Below are positions 52,928 to 63,542 of a stretch of DNA of 64,000 nucleotides, piece by piece; position 1 is the stretch's first letter, and every line of letters begins with the position of its first letter. The notes under the pieces are model-generated. The model made no database searches. It was not told where the DNA came from and saw nothing but the letters and a program-made list of their open reading frames with translations. The stretch covers positions 1,240,001 to 1,304,000 of the forward strand of contig CANJKZ010000979.1 in the NCBI GenBank assembly GCA_947471745.1. Reading direction: 5' to 3'. This DNA comes from Closterium sp. Naga37s-1 (Eukaryota > Streptophyta > Zygnematophyceae > Desmidiales > Closteriaceae). The position numbers and the translations under genes were made by a program.

Positions 52928-53905
52928 AACTGCTACGAATTTCCGCCTGTAAAAAATGGGTCAGTCTGATAACCGTGGGTAAATAGGCCTGTCAGCAGTG
53001 GGCTGGTCTGGGCGAGTAGTAGGGCGTGGACTTGGGCTGTGGGCCGGGTTAATGCGTCAGCGATGTTCGATGCCCCCTTTTTGTAGGTGACCGTGTAGTG
53101 AAAATTAGAGCCAGCGGATTTGTCGTGGGTTGAGGTGGGGTTGTGCGCGGAGGTACTGTAGTGATTTGTGGTCTGTCCGTACTGTCACGTCGGCGCCGGT
53201 CAAGTAACAGCGCCACACTTTAAATGCATGCACGATCGCAAGCATTTCGCGATCGTGTATCGGGTAATTCTTCTCGGGCGGATGCAACTTTCGCGATTTG
53301 TATGCGATGGGCTGTAAACCGTTGCCGAAATCCTGTAGCAGTACGGCTCCAATGGCCATGTCGCTTGCGTCGGTAACCACTTCGAATGGGCGGTGTGGGT
53401 CAGCGATGCGCAGTACGGGCGGTGAACTAAGAACATTTTTCAGGGTAGAGAAGGCAGCATGCTCTTTCTCCCCACGTAAAAGCGACCCCTTTCCGCAGTA
53501 AGTCCGTCAGCGGGGCAGTTAAGCGTGCCATGTTGGGGACGAACCGACGCACGTAATTAACGAACCCTAAGAAACTCTGCAGCTCCGTGATGTTCGTAGG
53601 GGGATTCCACGCTTTTACCGTGTCCAGTTTCTTCGGGTCGATTTCGACTCCAGTCTCGGAAATAACGTGCCCCAAAAAACTCTAGCCTATCTTGGAAAAA
53701 CTTGCACTTGGAACCCTTGGTCAGTAGTCTGTGTTTGTCTAAAACTATAAATACTGCTTCTAAATCGGCTAAGTGCTGTTGCTTATCCCGACTGTAGACT
53801 AGAATGTCGTCGAGGTAAATGATCACACATTTATCTAAGAGTGGTCTAAACGCCTCGTTCATTGTCATCTGGAAAGTCGCCGGCGCGTTAGTCAGCCCAA
53901 AAGGC
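52928..53905 (-). pseudogene. G1 gypsy RT C-terminal half and RNase H
   Basis: From the LTR inward: MPFGLTNAPATFQMTMNEAF, catalytic YLDDILVYS, GHVISETGVEIDP in another frame, FLGFVNYVRRFVP, then RNase H VTDASDMAIGAVLLQ and VRTDHKSLQYL. At least two frameshifts separate these blocks (near 53675 and 53450). The N-terminal RT and everything before it are deleted against the LTR. Confidence 0.88.
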
Positions 53906-54233
53906 ATTGAGTGAGCGAGCGAGGATTGCACTATCGAGACAAGAATACATAGAGCGAAGGATTGAGCGAAGAATATATAGCGAAGCTACGGTGGTAACGG
54001 TAACGTGGGAAATTGGGGTGCGCGACGGGCCTGGTGCCGAGGTTGGGGACTGTCGAGGCGGAGGTCCGGAGCACGGGTTACCAACCGAACCGTGAGGTTG
54101 GGTCGCATCGTGAACAGTGGCGGGAATGGTGTCGAGGCGAATGTCGCGAGTGGTAACGGAATATTGTGGGGTGCTGTTAGTGGTGTACGCGCTGAGCAGG
54201 GACGCGAAGTAAGGAAAAGGAATTTTCCTTACA
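53906..54233 (-). repeat. 5' LTR of G1, inner end truncated
   Basis: Matches 43754-44080. The terminal bases TGTTACGAGTGCA on the inner side are missing because the deletion into RT starts there. Right target copy CTCCT follows. Confidence 0.92.
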
Positions 54234-54374
54234 CTCCTAAACCATGTACCATTGGGCCTTTTTCGTTTTGCATACTAGGCCACCCATGCAGACAGATGTC
54301 ATTCATTGGCTCCAGGCATCTGAGGCATTGAAACTGCTGAGTACACCAATAGTAATGTAGGGATGGTGGATGTG

Positions 54375-54526
54375 TGTCAAACTATGCTATATAGTTTAGA
54401 TAGGCTGTATTGAGTTGCCTTCTAGGGGGTACACAAACCCACTCGATAGTCTTCTTGTACCCCTCCCCCTTTACCCTAATCAACGATTCCGCTCGCTAGT
54501 CAAGTTACTAGTCTCTTAACTTAAGA
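54375..54526 (+). repeat. 5' LTR of E7
   Basis: Mate of 60432-60584. Differences include TTTAGATAGG/TTCAGATAGG and GGGGTACAC/GGGGCACAC, so the insertion is older than E4 and E6. Confidence 0.93.
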
Positions 54527-55605
54527 TGGTATCACGAGTAGGTTAGTTCCTCACCTAGTTCCGAATCGCCCCGCCCCTTCGCACGTTGCGATCCGTCCCC
54601 TTAGCAGGCCGCGCCCTGCCCGTTCGCAGGCCTCGCTCCTAGCCTGTCCTGTCCTCGTCACGCCCATCCCTTACCCTCGCACGCAGCCCACTCGCGCCAC
54701 TAGCACGCACGATCGCACGCACGCGCAGCCACGCATACGCAGCAGCGCACGCGCAAGCAGCTGCACGTGCGCCAACAGTACGAACAGCAACCGTGCGCTG
54801 CAGCTGCCGTCCGCTCGCACGCTCGCCACGTGCACACAGCAGCGTTATCACGCGCAGCAGCAGCCGCACGTGCTGCAGCAGCTGCGAGCACGCACGCCAC
54901 TGCCCGCGTACGAGAAGTAGCCGCCCACGCACGCAGCAGCCACTTCACACGCCTCTGCAGCCACACGCACGCACGCATTGCAGCAGCTGCAGCCACGCGC
55001 GTACAGCAGCAGCACCAAGCGCAGCAAAAGCCGCACCTGCCTCAGCATCTGCAGTGAGCGCGGCAGCTGCAGCCTGTGCTACAGAAACTGCTCCCAACCT
55101 CTCCTAACCGCCCCTCGCCGCTCCTAACCGCTCCTCACCGCTCCTAACCACTCCTACCCGACCCTACCCGCTCCTCACCACTCCTATCCAAACCTAACCG
55201 CACCTAGATCGTTTCTAACCGCTCCCCACCATGCTAGACCGCACACAACCGCACTTAACCGCACGTACAACCCCTTCCAACGCCTACTGTTACTGGCGTT
55301 CCACCCGCAGCGGCTGGCAGCCGCAATATGCTTTGCTAGCGTGACTTAGGATCGGCTTCGAGTTCTACGTAGTGTTCCTAGCCTCACCCCTCTCGCCTCG
55401 TTCGTCCCTTGCCTCTCTCGTTTCTCGGTTCGCACCCAGGCCTCGCTCGTTCCCCGTTTCGGTGCTTTCTAGCTCGCCACTCTGGCTTAGTTCGCTCCTA
55501 GCTTAGGCCGTTCCTCGCCTCGTCTCTTCGGGCACAGTACGCCCTCGCTCGTTTCTAGCCCCGGCCACCTCTAGCCTGCGCTTCTAGGCCGGTAGTTCCC
55601 TCATT
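54527..55605 (+). other. E7 leader, no gene
   Basis: It holds the primer site at 54527-54542, CACGCA/GCAGCA-rich low complexity (54700-55060) and CCGCTCCTAACCGCTCCT repeats (55100-55260). No minisatellite as regular as in E3-E5. Confidence 0.7.
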
Positions 55606-58600
55606 ATGGCGGCCACTCGCTTACTGCGCTTTGATGCTGAGGTTAGAGCCCTAGAGTTCCCCTCCTGGCTCATCCGTGCCGAACGGTTCCTCAAGAGTCG
55701 GCGCCAGGACAATGATACACTCTGGGCGCACGCCTCCGGTGACCTGCCTGAGCCTCCCTCCGCTGCTGCCCTGGGTGCTGAGCCCGATGAGGCGGCACAG
55801 GCGCGATTCGATAAGGCCCATAGCGCTCGTTCAGTGTGGCAGTTGCGTGTCGCTGCGGCTTGCATCATTCTCGCCAGCCTTCTCCCTGAGACCGAGGAGG
55901 CTCACATCTCTCAGGTTCGATTTGCCAAGGACCTGCTCACTACAATTGAGAAACGCTATTCCACTCCCACCTTCGCCTCTCTTGGTCGCCTCCTTCTGCC
56001 GTTTCTCTTTCCCGACTTAGCTGCGTTTGACCGCACTGCTGACCTTATTACCCACCTGCGCTCCCTAGACGTCAGCTACCGTGCTGCTTGTACTGAGGCT
56101 GAGCTTGCACTGCTCCCCCCACCCATGGCAATCACTATTCACTTCATCGCCACTAGCCTGCTTGACCGCCTTGCTCCCGTCCGTGATACGCTTCTTCGGA
56201 AGCACCCTAGTGCGCTCACTATCGATGTCCTTGAGACAGCTCTCCTGGACATCGAGAGCAACATCCGCTCCGTTGCCTTCGCCTCCGGCACCGTAGTTCC
56301 CCCACTCTTTCAGGGGTGCACTGTCCCACAGCTTCCCACTTTCACTGCTTCTCTTGCCTCTACTGCGTCTCCTGCTACTAACGAGAATGCAGCCGTGTCC
56401 ACTGCGGGTGGGCGGTCCAGGGGTAAGGGAGGTAAGAGAGGGGGGAAGGGTGGTGGCGCTGGTGGTGGTGTCGGGGGTGGCAGAGGCCCTGGTGCCACAA
56501 GCGCGTCTGGTGGAGGCGACAAGGAGGTGGTACTGGGCCTGCGGGTCCGACGGGAGGAGGTCCTGGTGCAGCCGCGTGGTACACAGCACAGCAGCGGCAG
56601 TAGTCCCAGGAGCAGCAGCCATAGCAAGGACAGCCGCAGCAGCAGGGACAGCCGCAGCCGCAGGTTCAGCGACAGGTGTAGCAGCAGCCTCCGCAGTGGG
56701 TACTTGGTGGACCAGGGAGCGCTGGTCGTGGCAGTGGTCTGCCCAGCTCGGCGTCTCGGGGTGTTACTCCGCCTCCTTGCTCGTACGTGCTTCAGACGGG
56801 CGGTCGTGTGGGTCAGCGCTGTGGCCGTTTTCACGCTCCAGTGCTTTGCGCAGCTCACCGACCGCGTCCGCGCACAGTATGGCTTTGGCCTCGCTCCGGA
56901 CTGGGCCCCGCTTGCTCGCTCTCGTGGACTTACTTTGTGGGACTTGTTTGCAATGCAGTTACTTGAAGCTTTGGACTCTGTTTCTGTGATGTATGCTGAT
57001 GTGGATTATAGTGCAGATGGATCCGTTTGCTCGGGTGGTCGTAGTATAGGTTCTTCGCCTATTGCTTGTGTAGCTCTTTGTCTTTCTGGTCTAGGTGCTT
57101 GTGTTGCTGCTGTAGGTGCTTGTGTAGCTACCAGACCAGGTGCGCCTCCGGCTGAGGCGTCTCTGTCCTTCACGCTGGACTCTGGCGCGTCTCAGTGCTT
57201 CTTTCGCGACCACACGACGCTCACACCACTCCTTGCTCCTGTTCCGGTAGCTCTGGCTGATCCTTCCTCAGGACCAGCCATTGCGTGCAGCTCCACCAAC
57301 CTCCCGTGCCCTGTGGTCCCCTCTGGTGTCCTGCGCGGTCTCCACATCCTCTCGTTCACTCGGAAATTGGTGGGTGTTGGATACCTCCAGGACAGAGGGA
57401 TCACTGTTACCTTTGTGGGGGGTGGAAGGACTGCGGTCTGTACGGACACTGTCACCGGTGCTGTTCTGGCCACATTTACCAGAGAGCCCCGCTCAGGTCT
57501 CTACATCCTCCACACCGAGCACTCCCGGGTAGCTACGTCTACTCAGGTCGTTGCGTCCCCTCAGGTCGCTGAGTCCGGTCAGGTTGCTGTGCCTAGTCAG
57601 GTTGCTGCGTCTGGTCAGGTTGCTGTGTCTTGCTCCTGTCTGTCCCTGTCACACCCGACCATCTTGTGGCACCACCGTCTTGGCCACCCGTCGATCCCCT
57701 GCCTCTGCAGCATGTCTAATCACCGTCTTGTCTCGGGTCTTCCTCGCGTCTTTGCGTCGCTCCCTCCCTCGCCTGCACCGCCGTGCACTCCTTGTGTCGC
57801 CGACCGCCTGCGCGCCACTCCGCACTCCTCCTCCCTTCGTCCGGCCATTGCTCCCTTTCCGACTCTCCACTTGGACGTCTGGGGCCCTGCCCCTACGCAG
57901 GGACCTGAGAGGGAGCGTTACTTTCTGGTGGTCGTCGACGACTACTCCAGGTACACCACGGTGTTTCCTCTCGCGAAGAAGTCTGCGGTGACTTCTACGC
58001 TGATCCGGTGGCTTCTAGCCACTGAGGGCACTCGTGGCAGTTGTGTCTCCTGTCTCCACTCCGACCGTGGGGGCGAGTTTCGCTCCGGCATTCTTCGTGG
58101 ATTCTGCAGCGAACTGGGCATCTCCCAGTCCTGGACGCTTCCGGAGTCCCCACAACCGAATGGGATTGCTGAGCGCCGCATTGGCTTGGTCATGGACATC
58201 ACCCGCACGTCCATGATCCATGCCCGTGCGCCCCATTTTCTGTCTCCCTATGCGGTTCGCTACGCCGCCCACCAGCTGAACCTCCAGCCGCATGTCTCGC
58301 GGCCAGAGGTTTCATCGACCAGTCTTTGGACTGGGACCCCTGGAGTTGGGTCGGTCTTTCGGATCTGGGGCTGCCTTGCGCTTGTCCGCGACACCTCTGC
58401 GGACAAGTTCTTGCCTCGTGCCATCCCCTGTGTCTTCCTTGGTTTCCCGGTAGACTCTCCCGACTACGCCTTTTACCACCCGCTCCTCTACCAGTTCCTC
58501 GACTCCCGTGACGTCCGTTTTGACGAGTCTGTGTCCTACTACGCTCGCTACCCCTATCGAGGTCTTCCGATCCCCCCCCCTCCCCTTTTCCTCGCACCCT

Positions 58601-60223
58601 CTCCTCCTCCTGCTCCCGCTCCTCCAGTACCCCCGCCCCCCCTGTCCTGCCCCGTCAGGTGTGTCTCACGCTACCCCTCTACCCTCGGTCGCGCGTCAGG
58701 TAGCATCTCCCTCCCCGCAGTCCCACACTACCGTGTCCGTCCCTGTCCACCGCGTGCTCGTCCCTCATCCCCCGTCACCGACCTCCGCACTGCCCTCCTT
58801 TGTTTGTCTCGTTGTCGTTCTCCACTTGTGTCCGTTCTCCCGTCTCCTCCTCTGTCCTCTCTTCCTGTCGCTCCTACCCCTATCTCTGACTACAACCGTG
58901 CTGCTTGCCCTGTTGTCTTACGTGTCCTCGCCTCTCTTGTCGACGACCCTCGTGCCTCTCCGTCGTCTGTCTCGGCTCTTACTGCTGCTGTTTGTAACTT
59001 TGTTGTCACCCGCTGCCTCGACTACGCCACGCGTGTAGTGGCTGCTCCACCTTCCCATCCTCTGTCCGTCGCGGGTGAGTTTGCCCTAGGCTGTGACGTC
59101 CTAGAGGATAGGCAGTTCGAGCTGGAGTTCTTGGCAGCCGCTTCTCCCTCTCTCTGTGCCATGCTGCTTTCCCTTGAGGGAGACCCCGACGCCCTTGACA
59201 TACTGACTCCTCGCACGTACCATGAGGCAGTGTCAGGGGAGTGGGCCTCTCAGTGGAAAGCGGCTATGGACTCCAAGTTAGCGTCTTGGAGATCCACAAG
59301 CACGTACGTCGGCGCAGTTCCCCCTCCCAGGGCGAACGTTGTCGATGGCATGTGGCTCTTCAAGGTGAAGCGGCCGCCTGGATCACCGCCTGTGTTCAAG
59401 GCGCGCTACGTGCCTAGGGGCTTCAGTTAGCGTGAGGGAGTTTACTTCTTCCATACCTTCGCCCCGACCCCGAAGATGACTACTCTTCGGGTGGTACTGC
59501 ACGTAGCAGCACAGCGAGACTACGAGCTGCACTCCCTTGACTTCTCCACTGCGTTTCTACGTGAGGAGATCTGGCTGCGGCATCCTCCTGGCTTCACTGA
59601 CACCTTCCCACCTGGGACCCAGTGGAGCCTGAGGCGACCAGTCTACGGTCTCCGCCAGTCGCCCCGTGAGTGGCACGACACTCTTCGCTCCACGCTTCGT
59701 GACCTTGGGTTTCGTCCTTCTTCTGTCCACCCGTCGCTGTTTGTTCGTACTGGTTCCACTCCTTTCTTGATAATTGTCTATGTCGACGACTTGGTCTTTG
59801 CTACAGCACACAGAGTAGCTCTGGCTTAGGCGAAGTCCGAATTGCAGAAGAGACACACTTGCACTGACCTCGGTGAACTGCAACGCTATCTTGGCTTGCA
59901 AATCACCAGGTACAGAGCCGCTCGCACCATCACCTTCTTGCTCACCGACCTTGGTGAGCGGCCTCGCTCTGCACCGAACTTGTACGCTGACAACAAGGCC
60001 ATGATCCTCCTATGTCGAGAGCCTCGACTGGAGAGCAGAGTGAAGCACATTGACGTGAGGTACTTCTCCTGCGAGAGTTGTTGCGACGCGTCTAGGCACG
60101 CTTGGACTTTGTGGCCTCAGAGGCCAACACTGCCGACGTCTTCACCAAGGCCATGGTGCCTGGTGACCACCACAGGTTCTGTGTGTAGCTAGGGCTTGTT
60201 GAGGTAGACCCTCGGTTGCTGTA
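55606..60223 (+). pseudogene. E7 Gag-Pol, long frame with late stops
   Basis: Met at 55606 (MAATRLLRFDAEVRA). Gag with HLRSLDVSYRA and PPPMAITIHFIATSL; Gly-rich tract. The Cys/His motif CSYVLQTGGRVGQRC lies in another frame near 56780, so two compensating indels seem to flank it. Then protease FTLDSGAS, integrase (HHRLGHPSIPCL, LDVWGPAPT, HSDRGGEF, NGIAERRIG) and RT start. TAG at 59428-59430 (CAG expected), then RT to YVDDLVFAT, TAG at 59827-59829. The RNase H is joined after ARTITF to LLTDLGERPRSAP, so about 130 residues are deleted. The tail ends at 60221-60223. Inactive. Confidence 0.9.
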
Positions 60224-60431
60224 GCTTTCTGTTTGCTTTGCTTGCTTTATTTCTATATATCCTAGTGAACTCTTGAACTGGCCTTGTGGCCTCTTGTTTG
60301 TGCTCAGAGTGTGTGGTGACTAAGAGCGCCACCCTGAGCTTTTTTTTGTTGCTTGCTCTTGACTGGTCTTGTGACCATTTTTTTGTCACTTGTTTGTATC
60401 CTTGATGCCCCTCACTTAGCCTATGGGGGTG

Positions 60432-60584
60432 TGTCAAACTATGCTATATAGTTCAGATAGGCTGTATTGAGTTGCATTCTAGGGGGCACACAAACCCACT
60501 TGATAGTCTTCTTGTACCCCTCCCCCTTTACCCTAATCTACGATTCCGCTCGCTAGTCAAGTTACTAGTCTCTCAACTTAAGAA
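60432..60584 (+). repeat. 3' LTR of E7
   Basis: Follows the polypurine tract GCCTATGGGGGTG. Target copy ATGTG follows. Confidence 0.93.
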
Positions 60585-60709
60585 TGTGCAACTTCCATCA
60601 CGGGACATTGTTGGCTGGCTTCTTAGGCCTGTTGTATCTCACCGTTTGCCAGGGCTGTCTCAGGGAAGTTCTCAAAACCTTGTGCAGTGAAAACAGACAT
60701 GGTTCAAAC

Positions 60710-60853
60710 TCTTAAGAACCTAGTTACTTGAGTAGCGAGAGAATGATGAGACTAGGTCAAAGGAGGGGATACAACCAAAGTGTCGAGAAAGTTTTGTACC
60801 CCCTAACAAGCAACTCACAAGAGCATATCTATATCTACAAACATAGTTTGACA
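60710..60853 (-). repeat. 3' LTR of E8
   Basis: Diverged version of the E7 LTR read on the other strand (CTTAAGA end, TTGAGTAGCGAG, TACCCCCTAACAAGCAACTC, TAGTTTGACA). Confidence 0.82.
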
Positions 60854-61055
60854 CACCCCTATAGGCTAAGTGAGGGGCATCAAAACAAGCATGACATGCA
60901 TGTGGTCACAAGACCAGTCAAGAAAAAAAACACAGCAAGCTCAGGGTGGATCACGAAGTCACCACACATTCTGAGCACAAACTAGAGGCCACAAGGCCAG
61001 TTCAAGAGTTCGCAAACAAATATAGAAGTACAGCAAGCAACAAGAGACAAGATAA

Positions 61056-62980
61056 CTAAAGCCAAGAGCCTATGTCAACAAGGCCTAACTTCAAACAGAA
61101 CCTGTGGTGGTCACCAGGCGGAAGGGCCTTGGTGAAGATGTCTGCAGTGTTGGCCTCTGAGGCCACGAAGTCTACGCGTGCCTGACCATGTTGCTGCAAC
61201 TCTCGTAGGAGAAAGTACATGACGTCGATGTGCTTCACTCTGCTCTCCAGTCGAGGCTCTCGACACATGAGGATCATGGCCTTGTTGTTAGCGAAGAAGG
61301 TCGGTGCAGAGCTCGGCCGCTCACCAAGGTCGGTGAGCAAGAATGTCAACCAGCGAAGCTCCTGCGCAACCATGGCACCGGCGTAGATCTCTGCCTCAGT
61401 AGACGAAGCCACAGAAGACGACCGAGTAGACCTCATCGACACAGCTCCAGCGCCCAAGCTGAAGCAGTAGCCCTGAGTGGACCTCAGTGTCTCCACGTCG
61501 TTGGCGTAGGAAGAGTCGCAGTGACTAGTCAGTACAACTGGCTGTGTCCCTCCAAGCACAAGTCACATGCCTGATATAGTCGCCAGGGTACTTCACCACC
61601 CTCACAGCAGCTGTCCAGTGAACAGGACGGTGTCTCCCTGTTGCAACAAAACGAGAGAGGACGCTGAGGGGAAAATCGAGGTCCGGACGAGTACAAGTCA
61701 TCAGGTACATGAGGCAGTCCACAAGCTCAGCGTAGGGACCACTAGACTCAAAAGGCTCGTCGAGAAAAGTGCCGGTGAGTCTGTGGTCAATGGCAAGAGG
61801 AGTGGGCTGTGTGGTGGAGTGCTGAAGCCCGAACCACTGAAGGACCTGCCGCACCATGTGTGAGTGTGATGGTGCGAGCGGCTCTGTCCCTGGTGATCTG
61901 CAAGCCAAGGTAGCGGCGCAGCTCACCAAGGTCAGTGCACGTGTGTCTCTTCTGCAGTTCGGACTTCACCTCAGCGAGTGCAGTCCTGTCTGCTGTAGCA
62001 AAGACCAAGTCGTCGACGTAGACGAGGACGAAGAAGGGTGTGGGCTCAGAACGAACGAACAGCGACGGGTCGGCGGACGAAGGACGAAACCTGAGGGCAG
62101 CAAGAGTAGTGCGCAGCGTGTCGTGCCACTCACGGGGCCCCTGGCGGAGACCGTGGACTGGTCGCCTCAGGCTTCACTGGGTCCCAGGCGGGAAAGTGCC
62201 AGTGAAGCCAGGAGGACGACGCAACCAGATCTCCTCGTGCGGGCTGCCCTGGAGAAAGGCGGTGGAGAAGTCGAGGGAGTGTAGCTCGTAGTCTCGTTGT
62301 GCTGCAACGTGAAGTAACACCTGAAGAGTCGTCATTTTCGGGGTCGGAGCGAAGGTATGGAAGAAGTCAAATCCCTCACGCTGACTGAAACCTCTTGCCA
62401 TATAGCGTGCCTTGAAGACAGGCGGCGATCCAGGCGGCCGCTTCACCTTGAAAATCCACATGCCGTCGACTACGTTGGTCCTGGGAGGGGGAACTGCATG
62501 GACGTAAGTGCCTGTGGATCTCCAAGACGCCATCTCTGAGTCCATGGCCGCTTCCACTGAGAGGCCCACTCCCCTGACACTGCCTCACGGTACGTGCGAG
62601 GAGCCGGAATGTAAAGAGCGTCAGGGTCTCCCTCAGGGGAAAGCAGCATGGCACAGACAGAGGGAGAAGCGGCTGCGAAGAACTCCAGCTCAAACTGCAT
62701 GTCCTCTAGGACGTCACAGCCAAGAGCAGACTCACCCCCGACGGACAGAGGACAGGTAGCCACCACACGCGCGGCATAGTCAAGGCAGCGGGTGGTAGTT
62801 AAGTCACCGACAGCGGCAATAAGAGTCGAGACAGACGACGGAGAGGCACGAGGGTCAGTGAGAGGAGAGGTGAGGACATGAGAGACAGCAGCGCAGCACG
62901 GTAGTAGTCAAAGATAGGAGTAGAGGAGACAGTGAGAGACGACTCAGGAGGTGGCGGGAGAACAGAGACGTCACATGCCG
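61056..62980 (-). pseudogene. E8 RT-RNase H remnant
   Basis: Minus-strand blocks: FELEFFAAASPSVCAMLLSPEGDPDAL, WRSTGTYVHAVPPP, FKARYMARGFSQREG, LDFSTAFLQGS, YVDDLVFATADRTALAEVKSE, SSGPYAELVDCLMYLMTCTRPDLDFP, then SYANDVETLRSTQGYCF, STEAEIYAG, FFANNKAMILM, ending VDIGSWL-stop at 61056. Several frame changes (near 62470, 62170, 61930 and 61560) break it. Confidence 0.87.
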
Positions 62981-62989
62981 TCGACTACC

Positions 62990-63542
62990 ACACTGCATCA
63001 GCAAGCCAGACCACATGTTAGGAAACTTGCTTTGACATGTTACATACGACACAATAGGGTTTTCCATCATCGAGCGAGCTTGCTTCAGAAGTAACATATG
63101 GCATTTCCTCTCAGCAGATGACTAATTTAGAAATTAACGTCACGAAGCGCATTGAATAGATAAGATCGTGTGGAATATTGAGTGACCTAGGCAGCAAATC
63201 AACAAAATGTTGACTACAGAAGCACAATGAGACTCTTTATTGGGGACGGCTGGATAAACTACCAAACATCCCAGCCATTCATCCACACATTAGTTACCTT
63301 CAGCCAAGAGTGCACCGCTTGAACCTATATGACCCACAGAGTGCTTTACCCTGCTAAGGTGCGGCAGCGGCCGCTTTATTTGCAGGAGTAGACAGCCCAT
63401 TCCTTGCGAGTCTCAATCAAAGCTACCATATCGGCATCTGATGATGAGAATTGAGACTCCCAAACGCCGCGAAAGCACCCACCGCATCATCCGCATTCGC
63501 CCAAGACCCACGTCGCAAAAGATTGTCAACCATTCTGCCTCG
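62990..63542. other. intergenic, nothing recognised
   Basis: AT-richer than the element before it. No conserved frame or repeat. It is the 3' flank of the following minus-strand gene. Confidence 0.55.

Larger units (their letters stand above)
43740..54233 (-). mobile_element. Ty3/gypsy chromovirus-type element G1, deleted and interrupted
   Basis: Ends are flanked by CTCCT (43735-43739 and 54234-54238). The 3' LTR is 43740-44080, with a polypurine tract GGAGGCCTCCTTGAGGGGGG next to it on the minus strand. The partial 5' LTR is 53906-54233. Order on the minus strand: LTR, RT from MPFGLTNAPATFQ onward, RNase H, integrase, chromodomain, LTR. Gag, protease and the first half of RT are missing together with the last bases of the 5' LTR, so one deletion removed them. 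Later insertions are copia E5 and a solo LTR. Confidence 0.92.
54375..60584 (+). mobile_element. copia element E7, second subfamily
   Basis: LTRs at 54375-54526 and 60432-60584 (152/153 bp; TGTCAAACTATG to CTTAAGA) with a few differences, flanked by ATGTG (54370-54374 and 60585-60589). The primer site TGGTATCACGAGTAGG directly follows the 5' LTR. Polypurine tract CCTATGGGGGTG is before the 3' LTR. The Gag-Pol frame is present but broken. Confidence 0.94.
60710..62985 (-). mobile_element. copia element E8, 5' truncated relative of E7
   Basis: 3' LTR at 60710-60853 (TCTTAAGAACC to GTTTGACA), polypurine tract beside it, then RNase H, RT and the end of the integrase-RT linker on the minus strand. 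The match to copia stops near 62985, with no 5' LTR in the window. No partner for the left flank CAAAC. Confidence 0.85.
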
